Notes: generated by a model not told the origin, from the sequence alone. Counted from the first letter of the stretch, positions 28,010 through 40,845 are shown. The stretch is 64,000 nt of DNA from Moniliella sp. 'wahieum' (GCA_003971905.1 RSEE01000010.1:682001-746000), one strand, 5' to 3'. A program made the numbers and translations.

Positions 28010-28809
28010 CCGAAGCGCCAGAACCAGTCTCTGTTGTCACATGTCATGTTCATTCCCGCGCCTGCATCCCATCATGCCGAGTCGTGCTAGTGTGCCACGG
28101 TCGATGCAGGTACATTCACTTGGTAGGCGGTACCTACAGCTGAAGGTGCACAGGCGCCCAGACGTGGGTCGCGCAAGTAGCGGAGAGCGGGTAGGTTAGC
28201 TACGGTGGGGGCCTCTAGGGTGGGGGATGGGGGATGCAGAATGCAGGATGATCGAGATGACCATGGTGATCGCCGGTGAGGAGCTTGATCGGTAGGTCCC
28301 CTGTCCGGGCGGATTGCGAATACGAGGGGGCTCAATGTCCGGCATTGGCCAGACACGCGTCCGCGGCGGACATGCGGACATGGCATGGGCAAAGCAAGCA
28401 GCTGCAGCCACTTCTCCAGCATGGCAGCTTGCATATATTCCACTGGGTTCGCCGACATCACGCATCCTTCACCCGTCGCGCATCGCGTCTGGGCACTGGG
28501 CAGATTTCAATGTTGAACGCATCTGTAGTACTGTGCCCGACTGCGCCTGGCTTTCCGTTCCGACTGCCGGAGCAAGCCGGCCGTAATGCCTATAGCGAGA
28601 GGCCAGGGAGAAGGGGGTGTTATACGATCCGGTGTATATTTTCCCCTGCTTTCCAGTGGTGATCCCGAACGTGCCAGTCCTTTATAAGCCTGGACGTACC
28701 GGCCACCTAGCAGAAACCCCAAGCACCTTCAGCCGGTTTCCTATACCCTTTCCACCTCTCAATCCTCACCATCGAAACTTATATTTAGTGCCCACACGAC
28801 CTTGCTACC
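28010..28809. promoter_or_regulatory. Upstream region of the quinone reductase gene
   Basis: No gene. TTTATAAG at 28681-28688 lies 128 bases before the ATG at 28810 and is a good TATA candidate. A CT-rich stretch (28730-28765) lies between them, where transcription probably starts. Confidence 0.5.
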
Positions 28810-29694
28810 ATGTCTAAGTTCATCAAGAAGCTGTTCCGCAAGTCGAAACAAAACCTGTCAGGCTCCGTCGCAGGTTCTCGGGAGTCCCCCTCTTCGCCCT
28901 CTCCTGCGACTAAACCGTCTACCCCCACCTCGGTTTCTTCTACCAAACCAGAGGCCCGTACTGCGGTGGCCCTCAAGGCTGGGAACCCCGCCAAGATTGC
29001 CATTATTGGTCACTCGGTATGTTTTCGGCCCTTCTCTGATTTGGGTTCGTGTGCAAAAGGTAGCAGACATGCTAACCCGGTTACCTCACTTCTACTTGTC
29101 TCAACATGCTCATTGTAGCTTTGGGGCCACATTGACACCCTAGTCAAGTCTGCCGCCGAGGGGATCAAGTCGACGGGAGCTACGGTGGAGATTTTCAGTT
29201 TTGGCGAAACGCTGCCGGCCGAGGTGCTGGCCAAAATGCATGCTGCTGAAAAACAACCTTACCCCGCCATCACGCCCCAGGCGCTCAAGGAATTTGATGG
29301 CTTCCTCCTGGCTGCTGGCACCCGCTTTGGACGCTTGCCGGCCCAAGTGGACAACTTTTTTGATGCTACGGGGGGCTTATGGGCATGGAGCTCTGGTGGG
29401 CAAGTTTGCCGGTCTCATCACCTCCACCAGTGGCAACACGGTGGCCAAGAAACCACGTTTGTCACGACGCTGCCGTGGTTGGTGCACCATGGAATCAACT
29501 ATGTCCCGATCGGATTCCGATTCGAGGAGATGTCCAACATGGATGTCGTGCAGGGTGGCACCCCTTGGGGTGCCTCGACGTTGTCCAAGCAGACGGGTCG
29601 GCGCCAGGTCACCTCAAATGAAAAGATGATAGCCCAAAAGCAAGGTGTTTACTTTGCTACCATTGTTGGCACCTTAAGAAGGGCACCTGCTTAA
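28810..29694 (+). CDS. WrbA-type NAD(P)H:quinone oxidoreductase (flavodoxin fold)
   Basis: FMN-dependent two-electron quinone reductase of the yeast Pst2/Rfs1/Ycp4 family, protecting against quinone redox cycling. A basic Ser/Pro-rich N-terminal extension of about 55 residues begins MSKFIKKLFRKSKQNL and could contact membranes. The flavodoxin domain starts AKIAIIGHS, is interrupted by an intron at 29017-29118, and resumes LWGHIDTLVKSAAEG. Later landmarks are FDGFLLAAGTRFGRLPAQ, then GLITSTSGN in a shifted frame, TTLPWLVHHGINYVPIGF and GGTPWGAST. The C-terminal helix ends at 29694. Frame slips occur near 29375 and 29440. The canonical Ser-Xaa-Tyr of the phosphate loop is replaced by HSLW. Confidence 0.88.
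29017..29118 (+). other. Intron of the quinone reductase gene
   Basis: GTATGT donor and ATTGTAG acceptor, 102 nt. Joining gives His-Ser-Leu-Trp-Gly-His-Ile at the flavin phosphate loop. Confidence 0.85.
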
Positions 29695-30174
29695 TTACCA
29701 CACCCTTTGGCCCCAATAAACAATCACAACCCCACGGTCTTGCCTGCACCCAGGATGTTGTATTAGCAATGGAACCCTCTCGGGCGGACATGGAAGGGTG
29801 TAAAAGAGGGCTGCGTACACCGGCTTTTGGGCCTGGATGTCAATTGACTGTATTCAGATACCGATATCACTCCGCGCAAAACATGTCGCGCTTTTGCTTC
29901 CCATTCTCCGTTTGTTCTCCGGTTTCCGCTCCTGTTTCGTGTGTCCCGAAAGTTGCGCCCGTCTGAGTGGCCTGTTCTGCTCTTGCGTGTTAGCGTCATA
30001 TTGGACCGCTGCGATATTCCATGTAGTTTCTCCCTCATGCTGAGCCAATAAGTAGTAGCCTATCTTAGGTCCGACCGGACGAAAAAAAAATATGCAAATT
30101 GAAAAGCACGAGGCGGGCAAAGCAATGAGACAGGGGATTGTCCCTGAGGGAGTTCGAGAGGTGAGTTGGCCCAA
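29695..30174. other. Convergent 3' flanks, no gene
   Basis: Lies between the 3' ends of the quinone reductase (+) and Pin1 (-) genes. AATAAA occurs at about 29715. Nothing else noted. Confidence 0.5.
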
Positions 30175-30761
30175 TCAAGCTGTGCGAAGGATAACATGGG
30201 TACCCGACTCGGTTTGGACCACACCGCTGATGCTCCCGACGGGCAAGCTGAATGCAGCATCCTCAAATGGCTTCTGCATCTGCCCCGCTGAAATACACCC
30301 AAATCTCCCCGGCGCGCGCAGAGGAGCAGTCACTGTAGAAAAACAAAGATCGGTCGTTTTGTCAGAGGGGCTGGAGACCGCTAGAGAAGGCAGATGTGGA
30401 CGCAGACAGGAGACATACCTATTTTCCGACGCCAACTTGGCAAATAAGGCCGGGTCTGGGGTGGGACCGAGCTGCTGTATAAAGCCTTGAATCGTTGCTT
30501 CAGCCTCCTGTGGGGAGCGGGTAATGACTTGTTGACGGTGAGATGAAGGCCGACGTGATTGGGCATGTTTGACAAGGAGGTGGGAGGCGCGCACGCTGCT
30601 CGGCTGGTGGAGGTATTGGGCAGCGCCAGGGAGGGCGTTGATGGCTTCGGGCGTGAGACCGGCGGGTTTCTCCCAGCTGCTGACGTGGTTTGCAGCATCG
30701 TATAGAAGTAAGGCATCTGCCGTGTCTTGCTCATTCGCACTTCCCACAGAGGCGCCGACAT
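30175..30761 (-). CDS. ess1: Peptidyl-prolyl cis/trans isomerase Pin1/Ess1
   Basis: Nuclear isomerase of phospho-Ser/Thr-Pro bonds, acting on the RNA polymerase II C-terminal domain. The start at 30761 gives MSAPLWEVRMSKTRQMPYFY, the first strand of the WW domain. The frame then slips by one at about 30699-30703 and continues DAANHVSSWEKP, the second WW tryptophan. The parvulin domain follows: VRASHLLVKHAQSRRPSSH (phosphate-binding basic loop), FAKLASEN, an intron at 30333-30418, then SDCSSARAG with the catalytic Cys, GQMQKPFEDAAFSL and SGVVQTESGTHVILRT. Length of about 170 residues is normal. A second slip lies just after SSARAG. Confidence 0.93.
30333..30418 (-). other. Intron of the Pin1 gene
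   Basis: Minus strand GTATGTCTCC...TTTTTCTACAG, 86 nt, immediately before the catalytic SDCSSAR segment. Confidence 0.85.
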
Positions 30762-32434
30762 GGTGGCCGTGGTGGGGTGGTGATTGCAGTGGTGCTGGGT
30801 TGCCCTAGCAGCCAACGGTGCACGCACAGACAGAAAACATTTTGGAGTCGGTAGACGTGCTTCAGTCAGTACGTACGTAATAGCCTCCAAGTCGCTCTTT
30901 CCGTTCCGCACCGTTCCTTCCGCTGTGATGTGGCGCAACATGCAACAGCTCGCAGATCTGACGAGCAACCTGTGTGACGCGGGTTAGGATTCCGCTGAAA
31001 GGGGATATGCGTTGTGAGATAGATCTGACACGTGAGGTGGTGAAGCAATCCTTAACCAGGTGAAGCTTCAACTTGAAGTTCAAGCAGCACGGAGACACAA
31101 CAAGGAGGGGCGGAACAGAGGCGGAGCGGGGCCGCCGCGGCGCCACCTACATCCACACCAACCACACCGCAAGCGCTCGGTGGCCCAGCACACTACATAC
31201 TTACGTACGTTGCGCAAATTTCAAACACGTTTTGCGGGTCCGACGCAGATTGTTTGAATGGGGCCTACTGTGGCCTACTGCGGCTTCCAAGGTCTAGTGA
31301 CTAGTGTACTAGTGTAGTGGCAGTGATGTCATGCATGTCAGGCTCAGCGATGCGGGATGGGTGATGCATGGCAGCGCTATTTGCTGGCATGAATTGAACG
31401 TTGGACGTTGGACGTTGGGCGCTGGGCAGAGGGAGTGCCGGTTGGGCCGCGTGTGGGTCTGCCACCACACGCCGCAACAGGGTGCGACACGGCACTGCCA
31501 CACGCATACGCGGCAAGGCGGAGGGGTCCTAGCGCCTAGCGCCTAGGGACCACGGGGTAAGGTAGGGCAAGGCAGGGCAAGGCAGGGCAAGGCAGGGCAA
31601 GGCAGGGCAAGGCAGGGCAAGGCTATGCTGGCTCCATGGCAGTGATCGAGTGATCGATGATCCCAAATACAAAGCCTCGGCCTGCTGCCCTGGCTGCCCT
31701 GGCCCGGCCGAGCGGAGAGGCGGTCGGAATGAGCAAAGGTTTTAAGTCGAGTGGATTCGTTTGGACCGCATTTTCTTGCCAGACAGAAAAATGGATGGCA
31801 TGGAGCTGCGCCGTATTAGCGCTTAGTCTTTCGCTTTTAAGCGTTGCGCTTTGGCGCTTAGCGCTTAGCGCTAGCAGCGCTGTAGTGCCCTCCAGTGCGC
31901 TGATTCGATGCATCTTCACATCCCTGCGCCTGCTGGTGCCGAGAGCTGTAGGGATTGGCACGTGCTAAGTAGCCGAAGAGTGCTACCTTCTGCAGTAGTC
32001 ACTAGTCATCGATCATCCCTCTTGCACCCTCTGCACCATCCTGCATCCCCGCCATTCCGTTGCCATCACCACCGCCATCCCATCCCCATCCCATCACCGT
32101 CACCACCCCTCCCCTGCCGTCTCCCGCGTCCATCTTATCACCGTCACCCCGCCCCCACCTGTCTCCTGACCGACGTCTTGGTGTCTGCTGGCGGCCTCTA
32201 TTGCTGCATCCCAGCTCCGTGCTTGCCTTCCCCCGTCCTCTCCCTCTCACGCGCCCACGCTCAGACGCCCTGCGACCGTCCGCGGAGCTTGAAACGTGCG
32301 TCCTGGAAACTTGGTCTTGACCAAACTTGGCGCCTTCAGCCACAACCGTGCCGTCTGTCCCGCGCTCATCCAGTACGAGGATTAGTTGCCGCTGGCTGCT
32401 TCCCGCTTCCCGCTCCCCGCCTGTCCCCGCATCC
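30762..32434. repeat. Gene-free region with tandem repeat and AGCGCT words
   Basis: ACTAGT/CTAGTG words lie at 31295-31320, GATGCATG words near 31350, GTTGGACGTTGG units near 31400, a 10-bp tandem array at 31561-31623, and AGCGCT/AAGCGTT/GGCGCTT words at 31815-31885. ORFs up to about 190 codons at 31.9-32.4 kb have no recognised domain, and the CT-rich part next to 32435 is probably leader of the next gene. Confidence 0.5.
31561..31623. repeat. 10-bp tandem repeat, about six units
   Basis: Unit GGCAGGGCAA, six consecutive copies. The first copy differs by one base (GGTAGGGCAA) and a partial unit follows. Confidence 0.95.
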
Positions 32435-34198
32435 ATGCCCCTCGCTACCCCCGACGCGACGCCGGCCACAAAGGTGAGTTTTCAGGCTCAGTGCTGGGTG
32501 CCAGTGCAGGTGGCACTCCTACTGCGTCCTTGTGCCCATCTCCCACCCGTCCCATCTTCTCGCTGTCCCAGTCCCTTCTTTATGCGTTACGCGTTACGCG
32601 TTACGGCGCGTCCTGTGATTGTGATCTTGCCTGGGCCGATATACTGACCTCGTCTTGCTTTACAGACTGCGACCCCTTCTAGGTTGCCGTCTCGCTCGGT
32701 TGCCGATGGTCTTCCTCCCGCCCCCGCTCCTGTCCGGGCTCCGCTGCCCCACCCGTATTTTGGGACGACGATGCTCGTCACAGTCGGTCGCACCACCACA
32801 ACCCTCCGGCTTGCCCCTCGTCAAGGCCATGGACGCCAGCACCGTCCGGGGCTACCCGCCCAACTGGCGTTCTGACTTTTCACCGGTACGTTCTACTCTA
32901 GATCGCGTCTCCCCAACTCTCATCTTGATCTACCCTGGCGCCCGTCTTGGCCGCGACACCAGGTATGGTGCATTCACGTACAGTGGAAATGCACCTGCCT
33001 CGAACTCGTCCTCAGGCCTCATCCTACAGTCTTTCGCAGTCTGCTCGCCCACTGAGCAGGCCTACCAGACTCGGATACCGCTCCTCCCCTCTTCCAAACG
33101 GAGCACCGTGCACAGCTCTCTAGCCGAACTCAACCGCACGCCGCACCATGCTGCTTGGGTAGATCATTGGGGTTCGCTTTGCAATGAGCAATTCAGCTTT
33201 AAGTTGTGCATATACGTGATGCTAACCGTTTCCATTTTTTTGTATTTCCTTGCTTTGCTTTTCCCTCCTCTTGCTTCATGCTGGTGCACTACCACCTTTT
33301 AGTTGATGGAGACCAATATGCTCCCACGAGGACAGGCCCCAGGAGACTGGAGTGCATCAAGTTCCCCACGCTACAATATGGCGGCCCCTCCACCAGCGCC
33401 TTCGTTCGCTGGAATGGGTGACCCCCATGCTGCAACGCAATCGTCCATGGCGCCTCAGGGCGCGTACGCCAGCTATGGTGCTCACTTTGGTCCTTACTCG
33501 CCGTCGTCAACACGACCTCCTCCTTCTCTTTATCCACCCGAGCAGGGCGAGCGGAACTTGGCTCTACATCCTAGCCCTTACCTCGCTGGCAGCTATGGTG
33601 CGGCCCTCCTTCTGTCCCCACATCTTCGTATGGCACGTACCCTCCTTCATCTGGGCCCCTTCCTCGACCGGATCGAAGGGGGGTGCCCGGGCCCGAGGGG
33701 CCCGGGGGGCTAGCACCCTTGCATCCATACGGGAGCAACAAGGTGCCCGACCCGCCTTCCTTTGAAGGTGGATCCTCGCTCGTTATGCCTCCCACGGTGA
33801 CTCACAAGCGCCCCAAGTCCAAGATTGACGGTAACATGCGCAAGCAGATTTGCCGCTATGCCGAGCAACACCCCGACTTGCGTCAATCGGACATTGCAGC
33901 AGTGTACCAAGTGGAACGATCGACGGTAAGCAAGATCCTGAAGCAAAAGTACAAATGGCTTGCTCTTCCGGTGGCGGAGGAAGCACCATTGGTGGCCACC
34001 GTTCCACCACCATGCTTCGATCCAAGATCAAGCATGGTCGCACTTCCTCCGCCTCGCCCGGCTCCACCACAGGCTCCTCTATGCCCTCCCCGCACCCAGG
34101 TGTTCCCGCTTCCTTGCAGTCCACCCGACAGGATGATGTTGCCCCGGCATCGGTCAGCACGACTGCCTGCCCTGCTGGATCGGGGGAAGCAACGCTAG
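32435..34198 (+). CDS. CENP-B/Psq-type helix-turn-helix DNA-binding protein
   Basis: Probable DNA-binding protein. The start ATG at 32435 (MPLATPDATPATK) is followed by an intron at 32474-32665 and a Pro/Ser/Arg-rich region, with frame slips near 32790 and probably another intron from 32887 to about 33302. A Pro/Ser/Tyr-rich low-complexity stretch covers 33303-33700. At 33795-33960 the segment RPKSKIDGNMRKQICRYAEQ, then DIAAVYQVERSTVSKILKQK, is a clear N-terminal CENP-B-type HTH. After the HTH come Gly/Ser-rich residues to a stop near 34198 or 34311. No DDE transposase domain is seen, so this is a stand-alone factor rather than an intact pogo/Tc5 transposase. The native role is unknown. Confidence 0.65.
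32474..32665 (+). other. First intron of the CENP-B-type gene
   Basis: GTGAGT donor and GCTTTACAG acceptor, 192 nt. It contains an ACGCGTTACGCG word cluster near 32585 like the one at 5011-5040. Confidence 0.6.
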
Positions 34199-34458
34199 GT
34201 ACAGCGGCCCCCTGTCTTAAGCAGCGGCACCTCGATAGAATTCTATTCTCTCACTTCCTATATTTGACGCACCTCGTGCGACCTCTTGTTCTCTTTTTTG
34301 GAGCTGCCTAAGTACGACGGCAGCACGTGCTATTGGGAACAATCCTTATTCTACTTTGATACATGAAGCGCAAGGGTGTGGTTCGGTCACTGATTAGATT
34401 CTCTTGTGCACCCCTTGATAGACGATAGTTCTTCAGACCAAATGTGGAATCAACCTCC

Positions 34459-37400
34459 TTAGGTTAGATACTGGTCCATCGGCTCGCCAAGGACCTTTTC
34501 GATTGCCTTGACCAAGTCCTGAGTTGCCTCGACCACTCGGCGTTGGGGTTGCCCAACAGCTCGGACAAGAACGGTGCTGATTCCGGAACGAGACCCAGCA
34601 GATCATCTCCCGTTTCAGTCCAAAGATGCTGCAGCACCTCCAGGGCCGCTGCCGCCACTTCGGTCGACGTCGCTCGCCGTGCTTTATCGAGCAAGGCGCG
34701 GTTGACAGACTTTTGAACCCCTTCCTCGGCAACCGCGCTGACGATGCCCGTTAAGGATTGAGCCACCTTGGTTGCCACCTCGGCCGAGGGAATGGAGCCG
34801 GCACCGACCAAGTCGAGCGCGTCAGTCAAGATGGACACGGCGTGCGGCCGGGTAGCGTTCCAGAAGCCCCCTGGTCGTACTGGCCGACTTGGCGATCGAC
34901 GCTTGCACCTCGTTCCACAGCTCGGGGTCATTCACCGTGCCTTGGCGCTGAGCCTCGAGAATCTCGAGTTTGAGGTCAAGTACCGTAGCGTCGTAGGAGG
35001 AGATGAGTTGCTTGAGTGTATCCTGCATGCGGTTGTAGAAGCGGAAGAAGGTGAGCAGACGAGCACGTACGCCCTTGTCCACACGGGCGTCTCGTCCTCG
35101 GCCAAGTCCAGCGCGGCCCAGTCGTAAAAGCGGAGGAAGAGCGGGCGGAAGAGCGTTTCGTTGAGCTTGAGAATGACTTGCAGGAACGCCGCATTCGCCG
35201 CATCCTCGATCGCCGCCACCGCTGCCTTGTCCAGCGCCCCACCGCGCATCACCGCCTTGCGCCGCGTGTCGAAGGCCTCGAGCACAGACGGAAAAACTGG
35301 CTTGTAAATCTTCACCACCGTCTTGCGATCCTTCTTGGCCACCAAGCGACGGACCAGGTCCAGCAACGCCGTCATCCGTCCCGCGTGCGCTCCATCGCCA
35401 TTCGCCACCTGCGCCGCTGCGACCGCCACCACGTCCTCAGCAGCAAACTGGTTGATCACGTGCCGACCAAGAGCGAGGGCGGCCAGCATGGCGCACGGTC
35501 AACTCCACTGCCAAGCTCACCAAGGTGGCCAAGTGGCTCGCCATGAACGACGGAAGCGAATGGGCCAGCTTGCCCAGCAACGCGATACACGCCTTTCCGT
35601 CTCGGTGGGCACCGTGTCGATTGCCAAGGTGCTCCGCACCGCCTCCACAATTGGGACAGTGAAAGGGATCATCCGTGGACCCAACGGACCAGCCAGGTTG
35701 GCTAGCAAGCCAAACAAGGCTGCCTGTACCTCGGGGTGAGATGAAGTGGCTTGGATGGTGCCCAGCACCGAGGGGACCGCCGTTGTCCAGGCAACAAGTG
35801 CCGTATCGGGCAGGTCGGTAGCCAAGGTTTGAAGAATGCCCAAACAACGGGGGCCAGGTCGGCGGTGGGGCCGGCGGGCACGGTGGCCGGGATCAAAGCG
35901 GGAAGGAACAGCTCGGCATACCGGCCCAAAGCTTCGCCTCGCCCCTGGCGTGCCTGCAGCTGGCGGACCGACAAGGCAAAGTGCGACTTGAGATTGGCCG
36001 AGACAAACGCAACAAACTCGTCCGTTGGCATCCGCTCAGCCGCCGCGTCGACGACCTGAGCAGCATGCATCGACACGGCTGGGGCGAGTAGGCGAGCGCG
36101 CGCACAGCCAGCGGTCAGCGCGCTGAACTCCGCTGGGCAAGCTTTGAATCGAGGCGGCGATGAATGCGAGTAGGGCACTGGCCTGCTTGGGGCGTCATCC
36201 GTTGAGGTCGAGTGTTCGTCACTGCTCTCGGCCAAGCGGTCGAGGAAGATGTGCGAGGAGCTGCCACGGCATCCATGGGGCCAACCGACAGCAGCCGATC
36301 CACCTCATCCAGTGTCTGGAAGAGCGCGGTCAGATGGGCAGGCTTGACAAAACTGCCCCCACACACTGAGGGGCAAGTCAAGGATGATGGAGGAAACCGA
36401 GGCACGGGCTTGGCCACTTTTTTGAATTGGTGATCGACAAACAGCATGCAGACCGGACCAAGGAATTGATCCGCACCCAAGACCCGCACCAACAGCTTGA
36501 AGAACGAGACACGACGGTACTTGGGCATGTACTTGGCGCGCCAGTGAAGATACGAAGGAGGTCGCGGCAGCGTAGTAGAAGAGCAAATTCATCACCTTCG
36601 GGAGCCTGAGCCTTGTAATCCGTCACCAAAGCCGGAACAATATCCCGAATGACCATCTCGACCATAGAGAAGGAGCCACGGTCGTCACGGGACAAGAACG
36701 AGGATCCGACAAAGGTGAAGATGGGCATGATGTTGTGCACCACCGTCTCTGGTGCCACTTGGGCCACTTGGGCCAACAGCTGCAGAACAGAGTGGATGGA
36801 AGACACACTGAGGGGAAGCTTGATGATGCTCAGCAGTACGTCAACCCTGAAGTGAGTCCACAGCAGCGCATCCTTGCGACCCTGAGAGGCAGTGTGGGAC
36901 AGAGTCTGCACGGCGTACTTGATCACCAATTCCGTGTTAAACAGCCCCGACGAACGGAGGTCATTGACCAACTTCATCACGTCAAAGTACTCGGCCACCA
37001 GGTCAACAGACAACGCCATATTGCGAGCATGCGCACCCAAGAGGATGGTGAGCGCCCCTGCCTGGACCATCTTGTCGTCAGAGCCAGGCTCAGTGCGCCG
37101 ACTGCGTTGCAGGCAGGGGGAACGACCTCCGAGCTTCCCTCGGTCCCAGACTCGAGGCTGGTGCGCAACTCGTCCAGAGCAGACAAGAAGTCTGGTCGCC
37201 AATCCGAAGGGCATGCAACGCATCTACATTCTGACGAGCATGCTCGTCGTTCGCTGTGGCCCCACTGGTGGCAAGCTTGAGGACCAACTCAAGCTGCATG
37301 GGGGACTGGATGACACGGAAGATGCGAACGGCAGCTTTGCACGCATCCTGACGCACACGACCTAGACGCATACTAGGTTAGTATACTGGCTCCTAAACGG

Positions 37401-40400
37401 AAACGAACGAAACATACCAGAGAACTACTCAGCCCCATCTTCAAGACCCGCCACGGTTCAGACGAGCTAGTCATCTTGTCGGACGAGGCAGTGTCATACG
37501 AAGCGAACATGAGGTCGACCACTCGTTCCACCTGCGCCGTTTCTTTCTCGTCGGAAGAGGGGACAGCAAGCGATTCAGTAGGTCACCCAGAGCCGGAGCG
37601 AGACGCTGCACCTTACGGCTGGACTGAGCGGCAGCGAACACGGCCAAGAGATCAGCCGTACCTTGCCACGAGGGCCAGGCTACCGCATGAGACAGGAGGT
37701 TCTCTAGAGCCGAATGCTTAAAGTGCACCACCTTCTTCGAGTCCTTCTCGTCGCCTTTGCGGACGACAGTCAAGACCTGACCCAAATGTTGCACGATGTT
37801 CTGCGCCCCAGCCACAATCGCGCCGGCATGTTCGACCAAGCGCGCTACGAGGGACGCAGCATCCTCCACTTGGAGATAGAGGATTTGCTTCGACCGCTCC
37901 GCGCCATAAACAGCGTCGAATGCAAAAATCCCCTCCACTTCCTTGCGCACCGCGTACAGGCTGGCAACGGCTTGCAGAGCACCTGTCCCGCCAGCCGCAC
38001 GCTCTCCTCCTTGTCCGCCAGAGGAATGAGCAGGGCAGGCAGGAGGGTTTGCATGTCGAGCTTTTTGCCCTTGGCAGTGTATGCCATGAAGAGAGCACTG
38101 GCGTGTTGCAGTGCCAAAGCGGGTGGGGGCAGCAACGGAGACGTCCGTCCAGACCCCAGCCAACACGGTGGCTAGGGCGGGACCCAAGGCCTCCATCAGT
38201 TGGAGGAGCAGCTTCTTGGCCCCGGGGGCTCCAAGCACGCCCGAAGCCAGGTTAAGATACACGTCCGAGCTAGCTTAGATGCATGCGAGGCATCGCCAAT
38301 GAAATACTGCTTGCCAATCGTCCTTTCCGACCCGCGCGGCACGGCCCCACCGCAGCTTGGAACACAGCCGAGGCAAGTTCAGCGGTAACGAGAGGAGACG
38401 GGCCCTTGGATTGCAACGCCTGGGCCGCATGGGAGAGGCCGACGGCCTTGTCCAACGCAGGAAGAGCGAGCAGCAGTTCAGAACTGGACTGCACAATGGC
38501 CTCCCAGCGAGCCCAACCGATTGGCTCGTCAGCTTGTTCTGGTCCACGTATGCGCCCAGGACCAGCAGCGCGAGACCATTCGATGGCGAGGGCGAATGCC
38601 GTGCTTGCGTGGCGGCAGAAAGAAGGAAGGAGAAGACGGCCTCCGTCTCAGGAGCGGCATCGTGCTGAATGAGGAAGGCAGCAATGGCTTTGGGCACCTC
38701 AACCGCATCGTTCCCACCCTTCTGGCATGCCCGTAGGAGGGAAGACCAGTACTTCCCCTTACCGAACTGGGCCTTAGCTAGTTCTTGCGCAGTGCAGTAG
38801 CCACCGCTTTCGTTTCAGGCGTCGGGACCAGGTAAGGGAAGAGGACGGTGGTGAACACGCTTTGCCGCAGAGTTCCTGCTCCAAGGGCAGCAGAGGCAGG
38901 GCAACTGTTGAAGGAAGGCGGCATGGAGGCTAGCGGCGGTGGCCTGGGCGCTGGTGAACTGCTGCTGGGCAAAGATGGCAACAATGGACGAGATAACCTC
39001 CTCGGCCTTGGCCAGACGAAGAAGAACGCCATCTTTTCCCCCTTCGTACACCACCTCTAGAACCTGGGGGCATGGTCGACCAACGCCGAGGAGGAGCTCT
39101 TTGACGGCGCTAGGTTCGTCCGACGATTGAACCAACTCCTTTAGAGCCAACACTCGTTCCGAGACTTGGTCCGAGTGGGCAGCAAGCCACAAGTGATCGT
39201 CTGTCGACGCGCCGTGGAGCACAAAGGAAGACTGGGCAATGAGTGCGGTAAGCAGGACGACGTCTCCTTCGATTGCTGAGAAAGCTGCTTTTGGTGCTCC
39301 AGCGCCTGAGCAAAAGACGGATGCAGCTGGCGCACCTTGGCCAATACATCGACAAGGCCCGCTGAGCCGAGAAGAGACGGTCCTTTCCGCCAACCAGGAC
39401 ACCGATCGACGTGTTGACAGTTTCTTGACGGCTCGTCTCGGGAAGACTAGGGGAGAGCAGTAGCAACTCGAGTGCAGTCTCTGCGTTGGGGCCATGCGTG
39501 GCGGGGTCAAACTCGGCCCAGTTAAGAACGATTGTGGTCATCAAGTAAGTAAGGAAAACCGAGATGTCCGAAACGGCCATAGTCGCCTGCATAGAGCTGA
39601 CAGCGCCCGGGAGAGAGAAGGGCGCGCACATGGGCAACAGAGAGGACGCGCGATTTCGGGTTGTAAGGGGCGTTGGCCGAGAGAGAGTAGCAAGCGAGAA
39701 GCACGGCCCCCATGGTCTGCTCACCAAGTTTTTGGGGAATGGGCTCCTCGAGCAAACTGTCAAAAGAAGCCGAGATGGCCTGAGAAGTGAGGTCAAAGCA
39801 ACCTGCTGGTGGAAAATAGAATCGAGGCAGTCATCAGGGCATCCTTCCACCCGGAGAGCGTGGACTTGGACCCGCCCTTTTCGAGGCGACGCTTCGACTG
39901 ACCGGCCAATGCTGAAGCAGCAGGCAAGAGCACCGAAAGGTAGGTGGATGCATCTTTGGGAGCCAGCGTTGCAGTCACCTTGGCCCCCGGGACTGAAGCG
40001 AAGAGAGAGAGTCGCTGGGCTGGTTTGAGCAAAGGACGCTAAAATGGACCAACGTCGAGAGCCAAAAGCTGGCCAGGGCACGGTGGGGAGGAAGACCAGC
40101 CAGCGACTTGTCCACCGACAGCACTGTTGAGGAAGGATGGATGAGCGATGCGATCCAGCGCAACAGTTGGACGGCATGCGTAGTCTCGGTGGCGCTGCTG
40201 AGGCTGGAGATCAGCGAAGCAAGAGGGAAGGCACGCGTTTCTGAAGTACCCAGACGCCAGCGGACGTAGATGATTGAATCTGGCGCTGGTATGGCTTGAG
40301 GAAAAATGCCATGAGCGGAGCCTTGTCCAAGTTGGAATTTGGACAATGCGGGCGAAATGGGGGGTTTCATGGAAGGGAATGAATGTAGCGATGAGGGTCT

Positions 40401-40823
40401 GAACGTTGAACTCGTGCACTCGGAAGCGGCGGACAAGCCATTCCACCTTGGCTACGTGGCGATCTGTGATCAGGTGCGCAAGACGCAGAAACCACACATC
40501 GAGGTAGGCGTCAAGTTGCCGGTTGTCCTCGACGGAGAGTGGGTTGCGGGTCGCGGGCAAGACTACTGTTGCCAAGGAGGTAAGAAACAACGGGTGCACC
40601 TGTTCTGACTCGGCCCAGTCTGCTAGTCGGGGTGCTCGAGGCAGACTTCATCCCAGCCATTGGCAGCGATGGAGTGGACGGTGCGCAAGTCTTGGAAGCC
40701 GGCCTCGCGGGCCGAGTAGAGGTAAGAGGTGACGACGTGAGCGTACTTGTCCTGGGCAGAGGTGGCGAGACGCTGCGCGTTGAGCGAGCGCAGGTTGGAC
40801 AGCTGCGACGCCAACGACGACAT
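34459..40823 (-). CDS. utp10: U3 snoRNP protein UTP10 (HEATR1/BP28)
   Basis: Very large HEAT-repeat protein of the nucleolar small-subunit processome, needed for Pol I transcription and 18S rRNA processing. The start at 40823 (CCGCCATGTCG) gives MSSLASQLSNLRSLNAQR, and the family's short N-terminal motif follows (TVHSIAANGWDEVC). About 2000 residues of helical repeats follow. The C-terminal BP28CT region includes LNETLFRPLFLRFYDWA (about 35160-35110), and the last helices read LGEPMDQYLT with TAA at 34459-34461. I assign the gene from both ends plus the continuous minus-strand helical coding. At least fifteen frame changes occur, some introns and many one-base slips. One slip, in the last 30 codons, is at 34533-34538. 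Confidence 0.88.
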
Positions 40824-40845
40824 GGCGGAAGCAATGCCTGTGCCG

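Noticed and set aside
31908-32477. 189-codon plus-strand ORF before the CENP-B-type gene
   Set aside because: Composition is that of a CT-rich leader (Ser/Pro/His/Arg), overlapping ORFs exist on the other strand, and no domain is visible.
33795-33960. Active pogo/Tc5 transposon
   Set aside because: No DDE domain and no terminal inverted repeats are seen around the HTH.
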